In this document: piece by piece, positions 36,033-45,558 of the stretch
Numbering within the stretch: the stretch's first letter is position 1
Layout of the letters: the number at the start of each line of letters is the position of its first letter
NCBI RefSeq assembly: GCF_900112195.1
Contig: NZ_FOKR01000002.1
Location: 430,833 to 494,832 of the forward strand
Direction of reading: 5' to 3'
From: Butyrivibrio sp. YAB3001
GTDB taxonomy: Bacteria; Bacillota; Clostridia; Lachnospirales; Lachnospiraceae
DNA length: 64,000 nucleotides
Position numbers and translations under genes: made by a program
Notes under the pieces: generated by a model
Told to the model about the DNA's origin: nothing
Seen by the model: only the letters and a program-made list of their open reading frames with translations
The model's database searches: none

Positions 36033-36033
36033 A

Positions 36034-38757
36034 TTACTTACTTTCAGTAATCTTAACCTTTTCTCCAAGTCCCATTTTCTGGAACAGCTTAGTATAAGCA
36101 GTTTTCTTATTCTTTGGAACTGTAATGGTTGTCGTTTTTGCAATTCCTGTAAATGCACCGTCAGAAATTGAATCTTTGCTCATAGTTACGCTCTTTATTG
36201 TTATAGTCTTAAGCTTAGCGCAATTTCCTACAAACGCTTTTCCAAGATTACTTGCCTTATTAGGAAGTGACAATGCCTTAAGTGAAGCACATCCGTTGAA
36301 AGCATTATTGCCAATGCTAGTCACATTTGCACCCACAACTACAGATGTAAGGCATGCACAATCCATAAACGCTTCACTTCCTATCTTGTTTATGTTTTTC
36401 CCCATTTTAATAGTAGTTACAACCTTATTACCTTTAAAAGCATTATCCGCTATTTCTGTTACTCTGTAGGTAACTCCTTCATAAACAATAGTTGTAGGAA
36501 TGGTAATACTTTTGGCATTCTTCGCAGTGCTTTTTGCATATTTTACAGTAGGATTCTTTTTATTTGCAGAAACCACAATATACTTTGCTTTTGAACTACT
36601 GTCAGTAATTGTTGTTCCAACTTTCTTAAGTCCATACTTAGGATCTTTAGCCCACTTGGCAACAAGTTCCAGAGTTTCAATATCATTGTTCTTAAGATCA
36701 CCCTTTAATACTTTTATCGCTGCACCGTCATTTACTGCATAAGCTGTACCACCTATTTCATACTTCCAACCTTTAAATATATATCCGGTTTTAACAAAAG
36801 TATTTTGAGGAAGTGTCTTTGCTTTATCCGCGTTTGCAGAAATATTTTTCATCTTTCCGCTGGTTGCGCCATTACCATTAAAAGTAATGTTATATTTTGA
36901 ATAATCCTTCTCCCACTGAGCTATAAGCTTAATCTTCTCTATATCATTACGCTTAAGTGCTTTTTCTGGGATGTTTATGGTAGACGCATCCTTAACTGTA
37001 TATGAAACACCTCCAATAAAATATTTCCATCCAATAAATCTGCACTTTTGTTTAACAAAAGAATTCTTTGGCAAAGTTTTAGAAGTTCCTGCTGCTGAAA
37101 TGATATTTTTCATTTTTCCATTGGTCGCACCATTACCATCGAATACAATAGTATAATTGGAATAATCTTTTTCCCATTGAGCAATGAGGGTGATTGCTTG
37201 TACATCATAACTTCTGACCATATCATCCGAAATACATATTATATCGCCATCGTATGCTGTATATACGTTTCCACCTATATCATACTTCCAGTTTTTAAAT
37301 TTACATCCCGTTTTCACAAATGAGTTACTAGGAAGTTCATACTCTGCATTAGCATAAATATCAAAATCATTCATACTTCCACTTGTAGCACCATTACCAT
37401 TAAACGTTAGCGTACACTGTGGGGTGTCTACTTCCCACGCTGCAACAAGTTTAACTGTATCAACTTCGTATTGAATAAAAGCGTACTTAGGTATATTTAT
37501 TGTAGTAGTCCCCGTTGAGTGAAAATATGTATCATTTCCAATATAAATAAGCCATTGTGAAAATCTATATCCTTGCTTTTTAAATGAATTCTCAGGTAAA
37601 TCTTGGTCTTTACCAACCATACATCTTACATCATTCATTGTTCCGCTTGTAGCACCATTACCATCAAAAGTAACTGTATAGTACGCTTCTAATTTTTTAT
37701 CGACTTTTACTGCAGTTCCTTTTCCTAAAACAAGAATAGATTCAGTAACATCTTTTATATTACACCATGAATAGTCATCATTATCATATCCCGAATCAAG
37801 CAATAATAATGTCGAAGAATTATTAATAATTTTGTCAAGATTTTTAAAATATCGCTTTATCCATGATGATTTATAAGAGACATCAAATATAAGGTCATCT
37901 GATAATACCATTGTTCTTACCATATCTGAATAATCCGAAAGTCCAGATTCAATATCTAGATAACCATTTCCTGACAAAGTCATCACTCCATCAGCATCGA
38001 TTTCATACAGAATATCCCCTGCAAAACCACGAAGTGTTCCTTCCTTATCGATTGCCCATAAGCTTCCATTAAACACATCATCCAAATTCAGCTTACTCAC
38101 AAGCGATTCTGAAATCCCTACATTTTTCAGTTTACTACAATGACCAAAAGCATTTTTTCCAATTACTTTTACTTTATCTGGAATATTGATTGTTTCAAGG
38201 CTTCCGCATCTATAAAATGCAGCATTATTTATTATCGAAACAGAATCCGGTATATTAATCTTTTCCAAACAATGGCAATTTTGAAAAGCACCGACAGAAA
38301 TGCTACTCAGCGGACCCAGAATTGTAATTTCTTTTACGCTTTTGCAATAGCAAAATGCATTCTTACCTATAGCAACCACTGATTTAGGAATAATAACACT
38401 CTCTAAACTATCACAGTGAAAAAAAGCATTTTCACCAATAGAAGTAACAGTATCAGAAATCGATACCTTTCTCACTGCTTTTGCATCATAGAAAACTCCA
38501 CTCTCTATTGAAGTCAGCCCTTCTTCAATAATTATGCTTTTAATACCTGATTTGTACTTTTCAATTTTTAAATCTGATATCTTGCCTTTTCCACTAATGA
38601 CCAATGTCCCATCACCATACATAGTCCATGTATTAACGCTATCCCCATTAGTCAAGGTCTTCGTCTCAATCACATTAGAAGCCTTTGCATCCATTTTCAT
38701 CACAAAAAGAAAAAAGAATAGTAATATGATTGACATAAAGTAATATCTGGTTTTCAC
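36034..38757 (-). CDS. Secreted surface protein with BspA leucine-rich repeats and InlB-B repeats
   Basis: A protein of about 907 residues. I chose a GTG start, seven bases after GAAGGAG, because it gives a clean signal peptide (VKTRYYFMSIILLFFFLFVM then MKMDAKAS); an in-frame ATG 47 codons upstream has no ribosome site. Residues about 50-250 form six BspA-type leucine-rich repeats (SIGENAFFHCDSLESVIIP). About 360-700 hold four tandem InlB B-repeats of 85 residues, each starting TFDGNGATSG or similar and ending LIAQWEKD. A second LRR block follows (EIADNAFKGNKVVTTIKMG). There is no LPXTG motif. Probably a surface adhesin or substrate-binding protein. Confidence 0.88.
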   Translation of the reverse strand: MKTRYYFMSIILLFFFLFVMKMDAKASNVIETKTLTNGDSVNTWTMYGDGTLVISGKGKISDLKIEKYKSGIKSIIIEEGLTSIESGVFYDAKAVRKVSISDTVTSIGENAFFHCDSLESVIIPKSVVAIGKNAFCYCKSVKEITILGPLSSISVGAFQNCHCLEKINIPDSVSIINNAAFYRCGSLETINIPDKVKVIGKNAFGHCSKLKNVGISESLVSKLNLDDVFNGSLWAIDKEGTLRGFAGDILYEIDADGVMTLSGNGYLDIESGLSDYSDMVRTMVLSDDLIFDVSYKSSWIKRYFKNLDKIINNSSTLLLLDSGYDNDDYSWCNIKDVTESILVLGKGTAVKVDKKLEAYYTVTFDGNGATSGTMNDVRCMVGKDQDLPENSFKKQGYRFSQWLIYIGNDTYFHSTGTTTINIPKYAFIQYEVDTVKLVAAWEVDTPQCTLTFNGNGATSGSMNDFDIYANAEYELPSNSFVKTGCKFKNWKYDIGGNVYTAYDGDIICISDDMVRSYDVQAITLIAQWEKDYSNYTIVFDGNGATNGKMKNIISAAGTSKTLPKNSFVKQKCRFIGWKYFIGGVSYTVKDASTINIPEKALKRNDIEKIKLIAQWEKDYSKYNITFNGNGATSGKMKNISANADKAKTLPQNTFVKTGYIFKGWKYEIGGTAYAVNDGAAIKVLKGDLKNNDIETLELVAKWAKDPKYGLKKVGTTITDSSSKAKYIVVSANKKNPTVKYAKSTAKNAKSITIPTTIVYEGVTYRVTEIADNAFKGNKVVTTIKMGKNINKIGSEAFMDCACLTSVVVGANVTSIGNNAFNGCASLKALSLPNKASNLGKAFVGNCAKLKTITIKSVTMSKDSISDGAFTGIAKTTTITVPKNKKTAYTKLFQKMGLGEKVKITESK
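36660..37685 (-). repeat. Four tandem InlB B-repeat units within the surface protein gene
   Basis: Four in-frame units of about 255 bp, each encoding NGNGATxGxMN, a central FxxWKY-like core and an end of the form LIAQWEKD. Units 2 to 4 are closer to each other than to unit 1, as expected from internal duplication. Confidence 0.8.
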
Positions 38758-38935
38758 AAAAATGCTCCTTCTCACATAAATATTGTTACTTCTTTTATCA
38801 TTATTCTTGTAAAATTGCTCATTAGCCATCATTGGAGTTATTTCAACAATCTTCTGTACAGCCTTTGGTATCACATGAGCATTCATTTTTCGCATCAAAT
38901 AGTATCACATATACACCCAAAATAATCTATCCATA

Positions 38936-38957
38936 AATGATAGAAATGCTATCATTT
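38936..38957. repeat. Small hairpin AAATGATAG-CTATCATTT
   Basis: A nine-base arm pair with a loop of four or five bases, about 180 bp upstream of the surface protein start. It may be an operator. Confidence 0.4.
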
Positions 38958-39027
38958 AATCATTTTTATTTCACTTTCACATTCTTATTATGGAAAACAT
39001 ATTTCAGAATAAAGCATCTACTATGAA

Positions 39028-39077
39028 TAAATATAGAGAACCACCAACTTCTAGTTGATAAAAGTTGGTGGTTCTCT
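39028..39077 (-). terminator. Strong bidirectional terminator behind the XRE gene
   Basis: AGAGAACCACCAACTT and AAGTTGGTGGTTCTCT form a 16-base perfect stem around a loop of 11 bases. Confidence 0.85.
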
Positions 39078-39137
39078 ATTATATTCATTGAACTAATTTT
39101 ATAACAACACTTATTACTGCCATTCTATATTGTTATT

Positions 39138-39788
39138 CTAAGCATCCCCCCGTTCCATCAAATCTTCCATTCTTATATGAAGGACTTTGCTTAATTTCAA
39201 AAGATTTATCGCGCTGGTTTTGTTTATATCACGCTGCCTCTGCTCAAACATCTGGATTTGCCTTAGTGGGACACCTGATTCTTCGGCAAGCTCACTTTGT
39301 GACAATCCAGCATTTGTTCGATACCTCTTAAGCGCAGTGTCCGGATATGCTTCCTTCATTTTTTCATCAGCCAGCGATACAAACTTTAAAATATCCATTT
39401 CATGATAAACCGGATATAATTTCAGAATATAATCTATACCAATCGCACTTAATATATCCGAAAATTTGTAATCCCTTAACCACTGATAATAAGCAAGTGA
39501 CCATCCCGCCCAGTATTCAGGGCTTCTATCAATATACATCACATCCTCAGGAAGCTCTTTTTTATAGCCCGACTCCTTCAATACCACTTTAGCAAGTTCC
39601 GGCCCTGTCATACCGGCAACATATCTTGGATTACCAATCTCAAATTGCTTAGAACAAGGTGCCATACAAAACCTAGAGGCTATATCCCGCGGAGAAAAAT
39701 TCGCTTCATTTATCGCAAAATCAAACATATGCCCCAATATATTCTGAGCACTTTCAACATATAGTTCACTGTATGCGCGGATCTCCAT
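39138..39788 (-). CDS. XRE-family helix-turn-helix protein with conserved N-terminal domain
   Basis: A 216-residue protein. The C-terminal helix-turn-helix (about 150-210) reads LKRYRTNAGLSQSELAEESG followed by VPLRQIQMFEQRQRDIN. The first 145 residues form a separate domain with ESAQNILGHMFDFAINE, GNPRYVAGMTGPELA and EYWAGWSLAYYQWLRDYKFS. I recall this layout from Lachnospiraceae, where such genes sit beside DUF3791/DUF3990 toxin-like genes; none is adjacent here. An orphan regulator or antitoxin is possible. The ATG follows AAGGG. It lies just downstream of, and separate from, the ATPase/nuclease-like gene. Confidence 0.75.
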   Translation of the reverse strand: MEIRAYSELYVESAQNILGHMFDFAINEANFSPRDIASRFCMAPCSKQFEIGNPRYVAGMTGPELAKVVLKESGYKKELPEDVMYIDRSPEYWAGWSLAYYQWLRDYKFSDILSAIGIDYILKLYPVYHEMDILKFVSLADEKMKEAYPDTALKRYRTNAGLSQSELAEESGVPLRQIQMFEQRQRDINKTSAINLLKLSKVLHIRMEDLMERGDA

Positions 39789-39847
39789 TTGTTATCCCTT
39801 CTCTCATGATATACAGTATGTAAAACTCTTCCTCTTACATTTAGATT

Positions 39848-39880
39848 TAAGAAAAATGCAGCCCGCTCCGAGCTGCATTT
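39848..39880 (-). terminator. Terminator of the AAA-ATPase gene
   Basis: AAATGCAGC and GCTGCATTT pair, followed by TTTCTT on the minus strand. Confidence 0.85.
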
Positions 39881-39904
39881 CTACCACATTCATATTATTA
39901 TGTT

Positions 39905-41509
39905 TTAAACAATTCCCTCAAACAACAATTTATCGCCAATATGTATTTCTTCAACTCCTGTTTTCTTGTTTTTATTGAAGTTAAAGCTAAGCATATATCC
40001 TGTACTTAGTCCGAAATAGTCCAGATAGCCTAAAACTTGCTTCTCACCTTCTTCATTGTAGCGTTCACCGTGCCATATCTTGAGCTCAATAATATAGCGT
40101 TTACCGTTGTAATGAATGACTATATCCATGCGCTTTCTGTTTCTGGTCTGTTCTTCTATGCTGAAAGTGCCAACACCATTGATGATAGGCGAGAGATATG
40201 TGAGAAACTTTTCTCTTCCCTCTTCTTCAATGAATTTCTTTTCAGCCTGTTCATCGTTAAGATTTCTTATATACTTCTGAGTCTCGATAAAGCGTTCCAT
40301 AATAAGAGGAACATTCAATTCACCATTCTTAATAAACTCTGGCTTGTGGTCAAGGGCGTCACCACGCATTTCCTCTGAAAATCTGCTTTCACCAATAAAA
40401 TAGTTATACAAGCGCATTTCAAAAATCTTATTAGCAACAGCCACAGTATTATGATCATTGATAATGAATCCATACATGCGCAGCTGCTTCTGGTCATCAT
40501 CATCTGGCCTGTGGGCAATAGTTTCTCCGGTCATAAGGATTTGCCTAAGTTCATCTCTAAGTCCCGGCATGTTTCTGATTTTTCCCATAATGGAATCAAA
40601 CAAAGTATTGTCTTCAGATATTATTGCCTTAGCAGCCTGGGCTACACCATCAGGTGTCCACGCCTCAGATAAAGAGCTAAACTTCTCCGGAACAAAATGC
40701 TCATCAATAATCTGGCATATACGACTTACCAAAAACGGATAACCGTTAGTATAATCTCTAATTTCCCTGGCAATCACATCAGGCTTCATCCCGGTATGAT
40801 GATCAGCTTCATACTCATCAAGCATAGCCCTGATGCCCTCTTCTGAAAGGCTCATATCTATAGTAAAATCTGCTGCGATGTTCCATGGACTGTTTTCTTT
40901 TGAGTTACTATCTTCTCGTATCTTGGATTTTAAATGTTTAACATCTGTAACACCTGCAAGAATAACTGACTGGAATGTTTTGATTCCTTTGGTGTCCCTT
41001 GAAATATATCCATCGCGTAGCTGTGACAAAAAATCAAGAAATACCTGATTATTAGTAGCGCTGTCAACTTCATCAATAATAAGAACCACAGATGTCTCTG
41101 ATTTCGTTAGCCACCTCTTAAAGATTCGAAACAGATCATCCATTTTCACCTTGTCCTGTTCGGAGGCATTAAGCTCTTTTAGCGCATCTACAGTATCTTC
41201 AGGTATCAAAACATTCTCAAACTCATAAGCATCAAGCACGATACGAGCCATAGCCTGAGAAAAAAAAGCACCATTTGCAAATGCATCGTTATCAATGCTC
41301 TGAAAATCCAACGACAAAACTGTATAATCCTTATCCAGAACCCTTTTTAGTTGATTAAGAGTGGTTGTCTTTCCATACTGCCTGGGACGGCTGATTGTAA
41401 AGTATTTACCATCGTCAACCATTTTTCTGATTTCATCAACTTTTTTAGTAATATCAACCATATAATGTTTAGAAGGCACGCATACCGCCGCAGTATTAAA
41501 ACTCTTCAT
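39905..41509 (-). CDS. AAA-ATPase-like protein with C-terminal PD-(D/E)XK nuclease fold
   Basis: A 534-residue protein of a family abundant in Lachnospiraceae and Bacteroidales. Walker A near 45 is SRPRQYGKTTTLNQL and Walker B near 140 is VVLIIDEVDSA. A C-terminal PD-(D/E)XK nuclease-like core near 470-490 reads RMDIVIHYNGKRYIIELKIW, with Asp, Glu and Lys in place. The cellular role of the family is not established; a mobile-element or defence link has been suggested because copy numbers are high and patchy. The ribosome site is weak. It is monocistronic with its own terminator. Confidence 0.85.
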   Translation of the reverse strand: MKSFNTAAVCVPSKHYMVDITKKVDEIRKMVDDGKYFTISRPRQYGKTTTLNQLKRVLDKDYTVLSLDFQSIDNDAFANGAFFSQAMARIVLDAYEFENVLIPEDTVDALKELNASEQDKVKMDDLFRIFKRWLTKSETSVVLIIDEVDSATNNQVFLDFLSQLRDGYISRDTKGIKTFQSVILAGVTDVKHLKSKIREDSNSKENSPWNIAADFTIDMSLSEEGIRAMLDEYEADHHTGMKPDVIAREIRDYTNGYPFLVSRICQIIDEHFVPEKFSSLSEAWTPDGVAQAAKAIISEDNTLFDSIMGKIRNMPGLRDELRQILMTGETIAHRPDDDDQKQLRMYGFIINDHNTVAVANKIFEMRLYNYFIGESRFSEEMRGDALDHKPEFIKNGELNVPLIMERFIETQKYIRNLNDEQAEKKFIEEEGREKFLTYLSPIINGVGTFSIEEQTRNRKRMDIVIHYNGKRYIIELKIWHGERYNEEGEKQVLGYLDYFGLSTGYMLSFNFNKNKKTGVEEIHIGDKLLFEGIV

Positions 41510-41611
41510 ATAAAAAGAACTCTCTCATGAATCAAGTTTTCTAAAAAAATCATTATAAGTTATTTATACTATTCCCCATAATTCATGTTATTGAATTTGC
41601 AGGTTTGATTC

Positions 41612-42589
41612 TTATAGCTCCAGCATCTCCAGCTCATTCTTTTCACAAGAATACTTATAAATCTTGTTTGAGAGCATGGTATCAGGAAATGCCTTATTTG
41701 TTGCTTTTAGCGAACGAAGAATTTCTCTTGGATCACAGGTTCCAACTTTGTGGAGTCTTGCTTCTTCTACAGCGGTGAAGACAACATAGTAATCGCTGTT
41801 TCCGAATAGAGATGCTATTCTCTCTTTAACGCCATTGTAAAAGAATCCCAGTGCTCCATTTTCATGCCTTGTGCAAGTAAGTAGGGGAACCTGTCTATCT
41901 TCGATTGATGTAATATTTGAACCGATTGCCATAAATATTCCTGCGTTTGGATTCTTATTTACATCATGAGGATCAAGGAAAAGTCTTGGCGGGAATTTCA
42001 TGTTTGAATTAACAAGCGCATAATCCATAACCTCTTCTGCTGTCTTATTCCATGTTGTAAGCAGAGACTTTGGAACCTTTGCACTTCCAAGGTCATGTTC
42101 TGTTTCTCTGACAAGCACATAGAGAACAAGGGCAATATCACCAATTCTCTTATATATCTTATCCATAAGATTTGAACGATTCTGAGTAAAATTGATTGGA
42201 CGCAAGATAAGATTATCCTTTATAACCTCATATTCTTCCATGTGCTGGAGTACGTCTCTATTTGCCTGATCTGACATTTGTATATTTGTATCTATGATTT
42301 CTTTAACATAATCCCAGCCTGATTCATTATATGAATCATAAAGATATTTCATCTCAAAGCGGCAGACGCCTGTGGTATCATTTTCTTCTTTTGTTATGAC
42401 AAGGAAATCGCCCTTGATGCAATCTGATTCTTCGCCATAATATTTGATATTTGTCTGTCTGATAAGTTCAGCTTCGCTCTCATCTGCTGCCGTATAGCCT
42501 TCATCAAAAAATCTATGCTCCCAGCCCTCGGCATATTCTCCTGTTTCTACTTTTTCCTTAAGCTCTTCGTAAAATTCCTCGTACGTCAT
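41612..42589 (-). CDS. DUF5688 family protein
   Basis: A 325-residue soluble protein starting MTYEEFYEELKEKVET after TAGGAGG. Conserved blocks typical of DUF5688 are visible: the early FFDEGYTAADESE, RPINFTQNRSNL near the middle, SLLTTWNKTAEEVMDYALVN and the late KVGTCDPREILRSLKATN. The family is common and often multicopy in rumen Lachnospiraceae; its function is unknown. It lacks membrane segments and signal peptide. A dispersed GGATTG stem-loop lies about 96 bp upstream. Confidence 0.85.
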   Translation of the reverse strand: MTYEEFYEELKEKVETGEYAEGWEHRFFDEGYTAADESEAELIRQTNIKYYGEESDCIKGDFLVITKEENDTTGVCRFEMKYLYDSYNESGWDYVKEIIDTNIQMSDQANRDVLQHMEEYEVIKDNLILRPINFTQNRSNLMDKIYKRIGDIALVLYVLVRETEHDLGSAKVPKSLLTTWNKTAEEVMDYALVNSNMKFPPRLFLDPHDVNKNPNAGIFMAIGSNITSIEDRQVPLLTCTRHENGALGFFYNGVKERIASLFGNSDYYVVFTAVEEARLHKVGTCDPREILRSLKATNKAFPDTMLSNKIYKYSCEKNELEMLEL

Positions 42590-42684
42590 ATTTCCTCCTA
42601 AAATAACGATAATTCTTTCTCTTACCATATATACGCGGCAGATACCGTAAACATCTATGTAACGTAATAATGTAATTGTCCAAA

Positions 42685-42726
42685 GTGATGTCTTGAATTG
42701 TTACGCACAATGCGCTCACACAATCC
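42685..42726 (-). repeat. Dispersed GGATTG stem-loop, copy upstream of the DUF5688 gene
   Basis: Read on the minus strand it starts GGATTGTGTGAGCGCATTG and ends CAATTCAAGACATCAC. It shares the frame GGATTGT-nn-GAGC, a small ATTG/CAAT stem, and GACATYAC with the copies at 3147-3185 and 47923-47964. Confidence 0.6.
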
Positions 42727-42913
42727 TGCGTAATGCTTACTATAACATATCAGGAAATAATCTGTACAGTTTCAGAAGAAATCAGAATTTGAATGCAGAA
42801 TAACAACATAGCACTTTATTGGCACAATCATACAGTAATATGATATAAATACGTTTGTACTATCTTAAACAACGCATTTATTCATATTTATAGTTATGCA
42901 TAAATATCATGCT

Positions 42914-43213
42914 TTATAGATAATTCACAAGATTCCCCATAGCCCAGTCAGCACACGCCATGCCCATTGCAAAGAAGGTCATAATGATAAGTAAAAATAT
43001 CGCTGCTTTGTCGTACACAATCTTGTCTGTTCTGATATTTGAAATTAGAAGTTCTATTCCAAGTCCGATTATTATAACCGGCCACAATTTGAATATCATC
43101 TCATAACTTATAATTCCAAAGAACATATGCATAAGAAATGCAATGCCTGCCACAATCAATGAAATACCGGTGGTTATGGAGCCAACTCTATGTACTCTGA
43201 TAGTGTTTTCCAT
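42914..43213 (-). CDS. DUF5668/LiaI-like membrane protein
   Basis: A 99-residue protein with three hydrophobic segments. The central LWPVIIIGLGIELLI is the hallmark of DUF5668 (LiaI/LiaF-TM-like) proteins, which usually join envelope-stress systems. The N-terminus VHRVGSITTGISLIVAGIAF also fits. It is last in a four-gene operon after an ECF sigma factor, an anti-sigma candidate and another membrane protein; GGAGG lies eight bases before the ATG. An envelope-stress output is inferred. Confidence 0.8.
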   Translation of the reverse strand: MENTIRVHRVGSITTGISLIVAGIAFLMHMFFGIISYEMIFKLWPVIIIGLGIELLISNIRTDKIVYDKAAIFLLIIMTFFAMGMACADWAMGNLVNYL

Positions 43214-43216
43214 AGC

Positions 43217-43804
43217 TTAGGCCTCCTTCGAATTGTCTTTTTCTGTAAAAGCATTAGTAGCTACCACATCGGCAACATTCTGGGAATTACTAAGCTCTTT
43301 CTTTTTCCCATTTACAAGAATGACACCTGCTGCAATAAGTGCAATCGCAATAACAACATTTGGAACACTGTTGATGAGCTGGTATGTCTCTCCCCAGATT
43401 GATTCAGGAATTAGTTTGTAAATTACATCTGTTACATAGGACCAAAGGATGCTGGCTCCGATAAGGATGAGTGCAACTGAAGCAACAAGCCTTAATTTAT
43501 CGCTGGAGATTTTAATTGATCCGGTAGAGTCAAATTCTTCCCAAACGTACATATCCTTGTAGTGCGCAAAAGATTCATCATCCATCTTTGCAACATTTCT
43601 TGCATGGAAAAAAGCGTAAAACCACACTACTGCAATTACTGCCAAAAGGAAATCAAATGCTGTAATTGCCAAAAGACCGCAGGCTCCGAAAAATATTGCC
43701 ATCATGCTCACACCATTTTTCATAAATCCCAGATACATCTCTGCTGCTCCCGGGCAAAAAGAAAAAATAAAAGTAAAAAATCTGTTCTTCTTTGTAGGTT
43801 TCAT
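43217..43804 (-). CDS. TM2/PspC-like membrane protein of the sigma-factor operon
   Basis: A 195-residue membrane protein. The N-terminal region FSFCPGAAEMYLGFMKNGVS with two following helices resembles TM2-type domains. Two more helices lie near residues 105-125 and 145-165. It overlaps the anti-sigma gene by four bases (ATGA) and is followed three bases later by the DUF5668 gene, so expression is coupled. Function unknown; a membrane effector of the sigma factor is likely. Confidence 0.72.
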   Translation of the reverse strand: MKPTKKNRFFTFIFSFCPGAAEMYLGFMKNGVSMMAIFFGACGLLAITAFDFLLAVIAVVWFYAFFHARNVAKMDDESFAHYKDMYVWEEFDSTGSIKISSDKLRLVASVALILIGASILWSYVTDVIYKLIPESIWGETYQLINSVPNVVIAIALIAAGVILVNGKKKELSNSQNVADVVATNAFTEKDNSKEA

Positions 43805-44232
43805 AATATGTTCTCCCTTATCATCTCAACTATCGATTCTATTTTCGGCAACAATTCTCTGTTTTCACGTTCTTGTAAAACTTCTTCTCTGGATCTTATC
43901 TCTGTATGCGACAGCACTTCTTCCCTGTCAGGAACTGCGTTATCCCACTTAATAAAAGGCGAGATTGTCAAAATCAGGATTGCTGCAGCTATAGCGCCAA
44001 AGACCTTTGCGCAGTACAATGAATATTCAACCACGCCGCTATTTGCTGTACGTACTAGCGGAACTATCTTCATGTTGCCAGGCTGTTTATTCTGAAGCTT
44101 TTCTTTTTCATCTATGTAACTTAGAATGTCTGCTTCAAGATTTTCAGGGGCTTTTGCCATTGCATCAGCTTCAACTGACTCAATAAGCTTATTAAGTTCT
44201 TCATCTGAAAAGTATTCGTAGTCCTTACTCAT
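43801..44232 (-). CDS. Probable single-span anti-sigma factor
   Basis: A 143-residue protein. The N-terminal 70 residues are charged and helical (SDEELNKLIESVEADAMAKA), one membrane helix covers about 77-95 (VFGAIAAAILILTIS) and a charged tail lies outside. It lacks the zinc-binding HxxxCxxC motif of ZAS anti-sigma factors. Its overlap by four bases (ATGA) with the ECF sigma gene, and the single span, are the reasons for the call. Release of the sigma factor by proteolysis or conformational change at the membrane is the usual mechanism. Confidence 0.68.
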   Translation of the reverse strand: MSKDYEYFSDEELNKLIESVEADAMAKAPENLEADILSYIDEKEKLQNKQPGNMKIVPLVRTANSGVVEYSLYCAKVFGAIAAAILILTISPFIKWDNAVPDREEVLSHTEIRSREEVLQERENRELLPKIESIVEMIRENIL

Positions 44233-44750
44233 GCCAGCAGATCCTCCTTTCTTACAGTTTTCCTGAGCATATCCCTTGCTCTGTAAATTCTGGTCTGGAC
44301 TGTTTTTATCGGTATCTTTTCTTTTTCTGAGATAGCCTTAGCAGTCATTCCCTTGACGAAGTACATTTTTGCAATTTCCGCATATCCTTCCGGAAGCTCC
44401 CGGCATTTTCTTTCAACCTGACTAAGAACATCCTTAGTTGTAAAAAGATTTAGCGGCCCTTCCGTTGAATCCTTCAACTGGATAATTTCCTCCTCCATGG
44501 TAGGAGTAGTTCTCCTTTCAGCAGCCTTTAGATAGTCAATGCACTTATTACTTGCTATCCTGCAAAGCCAAGCTTTTTCTGAGCTGCCATCAAATTCGTT
44601 TAAATGCTCATATGCAGAAATGAAAGTTTCCTGAGTGATATCCTCCGCGGTAAAATAATCCCCAGTCAACTTAAGGCACACAGAGAAAACCAGATTCTTG
44701 TACTTGTTCATCAGTTCTATTAACTTTTCTCTTGAATCCGTTTTTCTCAC
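44229..44750 (-). CDS. ECF RNA polymerase sigma factor
   Basis: A 173-residue sigma-70 family protein with region 2 (LVFSVCLKLTGDYFTAEDIT then QETFISAYEHLNEFDG) and region 4 (MTAKAISEKEKIPIKTVQTR then IYRARDML). No region 1 or 3. It should direct RNA polymerase to an envelope-response regulon, including its own operon of anti-sigma and membrane proteins. The only usable start is a GTG that touches the ribosome site AGGAG, unless the later Met 14 is used; efficiency may be low. Confidence 0.92.
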   Translation of the reverse strand: MRKTDSREKLIELMNKYKNLVFSVCLKLTGDYFTAEDITQETFISAYEHLNEFDGSSEKAWLCRIASNKCIDYLKAAERRTTPTMEEEIIQLKDSTEGPLNLFTTKDVLSQVERKCRELPEGYAEIAKMYFVKGMTAKAISEKEKIPIKTVQTRIYRARDMLRKTVRKEDLLA

Positions 44751-44937
44751 CTCCTGCTTATGCCTTTCATTTTCTGATGAAGACTAATCTTCCTGACCTG
44801 AACTATTACCACGCTTAACTCTAGTAATTTTTCTCATATTCTGTCTGAAAATATTTCCTTCATCATCTAATATAACGATTCTGGAATATAATTGTCTTCA
44901 AATTTTTCAAATTTTTTCAAAAATAATAAAAAAAAGA

Positions 44938-44989
44938 AAAGAAAAAAGACAACCCTGTTTTCCCGGAACAAAAAAACAAGATTGTCTCT
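44938..44989 (-). terminator. Terminator of the PepSY gene
   Basis: Minus-strand AGACAATCTTGTTTT pairs with AAAACAGGGTTGTCT and is followed by TTTTTC. Confidence 0.85.
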
Positions 44990-45011
44990 AAGAATTTCTT
45001 TTGCTGTGCTC

Positions 45012-45353
45012 TCAATCATTTATAACTCTTTTAAGTATCCTGCCATTTACAGCAGATATCTCATATTCGTACTCGACAAATCCAATACGAAATTCCACTT
45101 CATAAATTTTCTCTTCATCATCCTTTTCTGACATTGCATAAATCGCATCATCCTTAGTATATCCCGCATCTGCCATAGCAATTTCAATTGCCTTGTCAGA
45201 ACTTATCTCAGTATTCTTACCTGTCTCTGTACTGATCATCTTAATCTGCTGATTGTAGTATTTATCTGCTGCATAAGCAGTGAAAGGAACTGAAGCTATA
45301 GAAACAAACACTGTTGCGATTGCCATAACAGGAACAATAATCTTCTTTATCAT
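45012..45353 (-). CDS. Secreted PepSY-domain protein
   Basis: A 113-residue exported protein: signal peptide MIKKIIVPVMAIATVFVSIA with AYAA cleavage region, then a single PepSY domain (ISSDKAIEIAMADAGYTKDD, YEVEFRIGFVEYEYEISAVN, GRIL). PepSY domains often inhibit proteases or sense the cell surface. It is monocistronic with its own terminator, but lies next to the ECF sigma operon and may belong to the same envelope response. The ATG has GCGAGG eight bases upstream. Confidence 0.88.
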   Translation of the reverse strand: MIKKIIVPVMAIATVFVSIASVPFTAYAADKYYNQQIKMISTETGKNTEISSDKAIEIAMADAGYTKDDAIYAMSEKDDEEKIYEVEFRIGFVEYEYEISAVNGRILKRVIND

Positions 45354-45558
45354 AATGTAATCCTCGCTTGTGATTTATTTGATATAAAAAGATTATCATT
45401 CCCAATATCACATATTTGTCACAAATGCATTTTATTTCATACCGTTATTATTCCAAGTTTATTCTTGCTTCTAATTCCATCGACAACTGATAACAACGCA
45501 GCAGATTTAAATTTTAGCAAGCATATAGTCGAGTTAGTATAAAACAGCTGCACTATAA

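Noticed and set aside
36660..37685. Regular DNA repeats that might suggest a CRISPR array or mobile repeat
   Set aside because: The units are 255 bp, in frame, and encode InlB B-repeats; no CRISPR array was seen anywhere in the window.
38758..38898. ATG-started N-terminal extension of the LRR/InlB protein by 47 residues
   Set aside because: It lacks a ribosome site and would bury the signal peptide; a GTG with GAAGGAG gives a proper secretion signal.
43562..44095. A 177-codon plus-strand frame opposite the sigma-factor operon
   Set aside because: Cysteine-rich shadow of two well-supported minus-strand genes, without a ribosome site.
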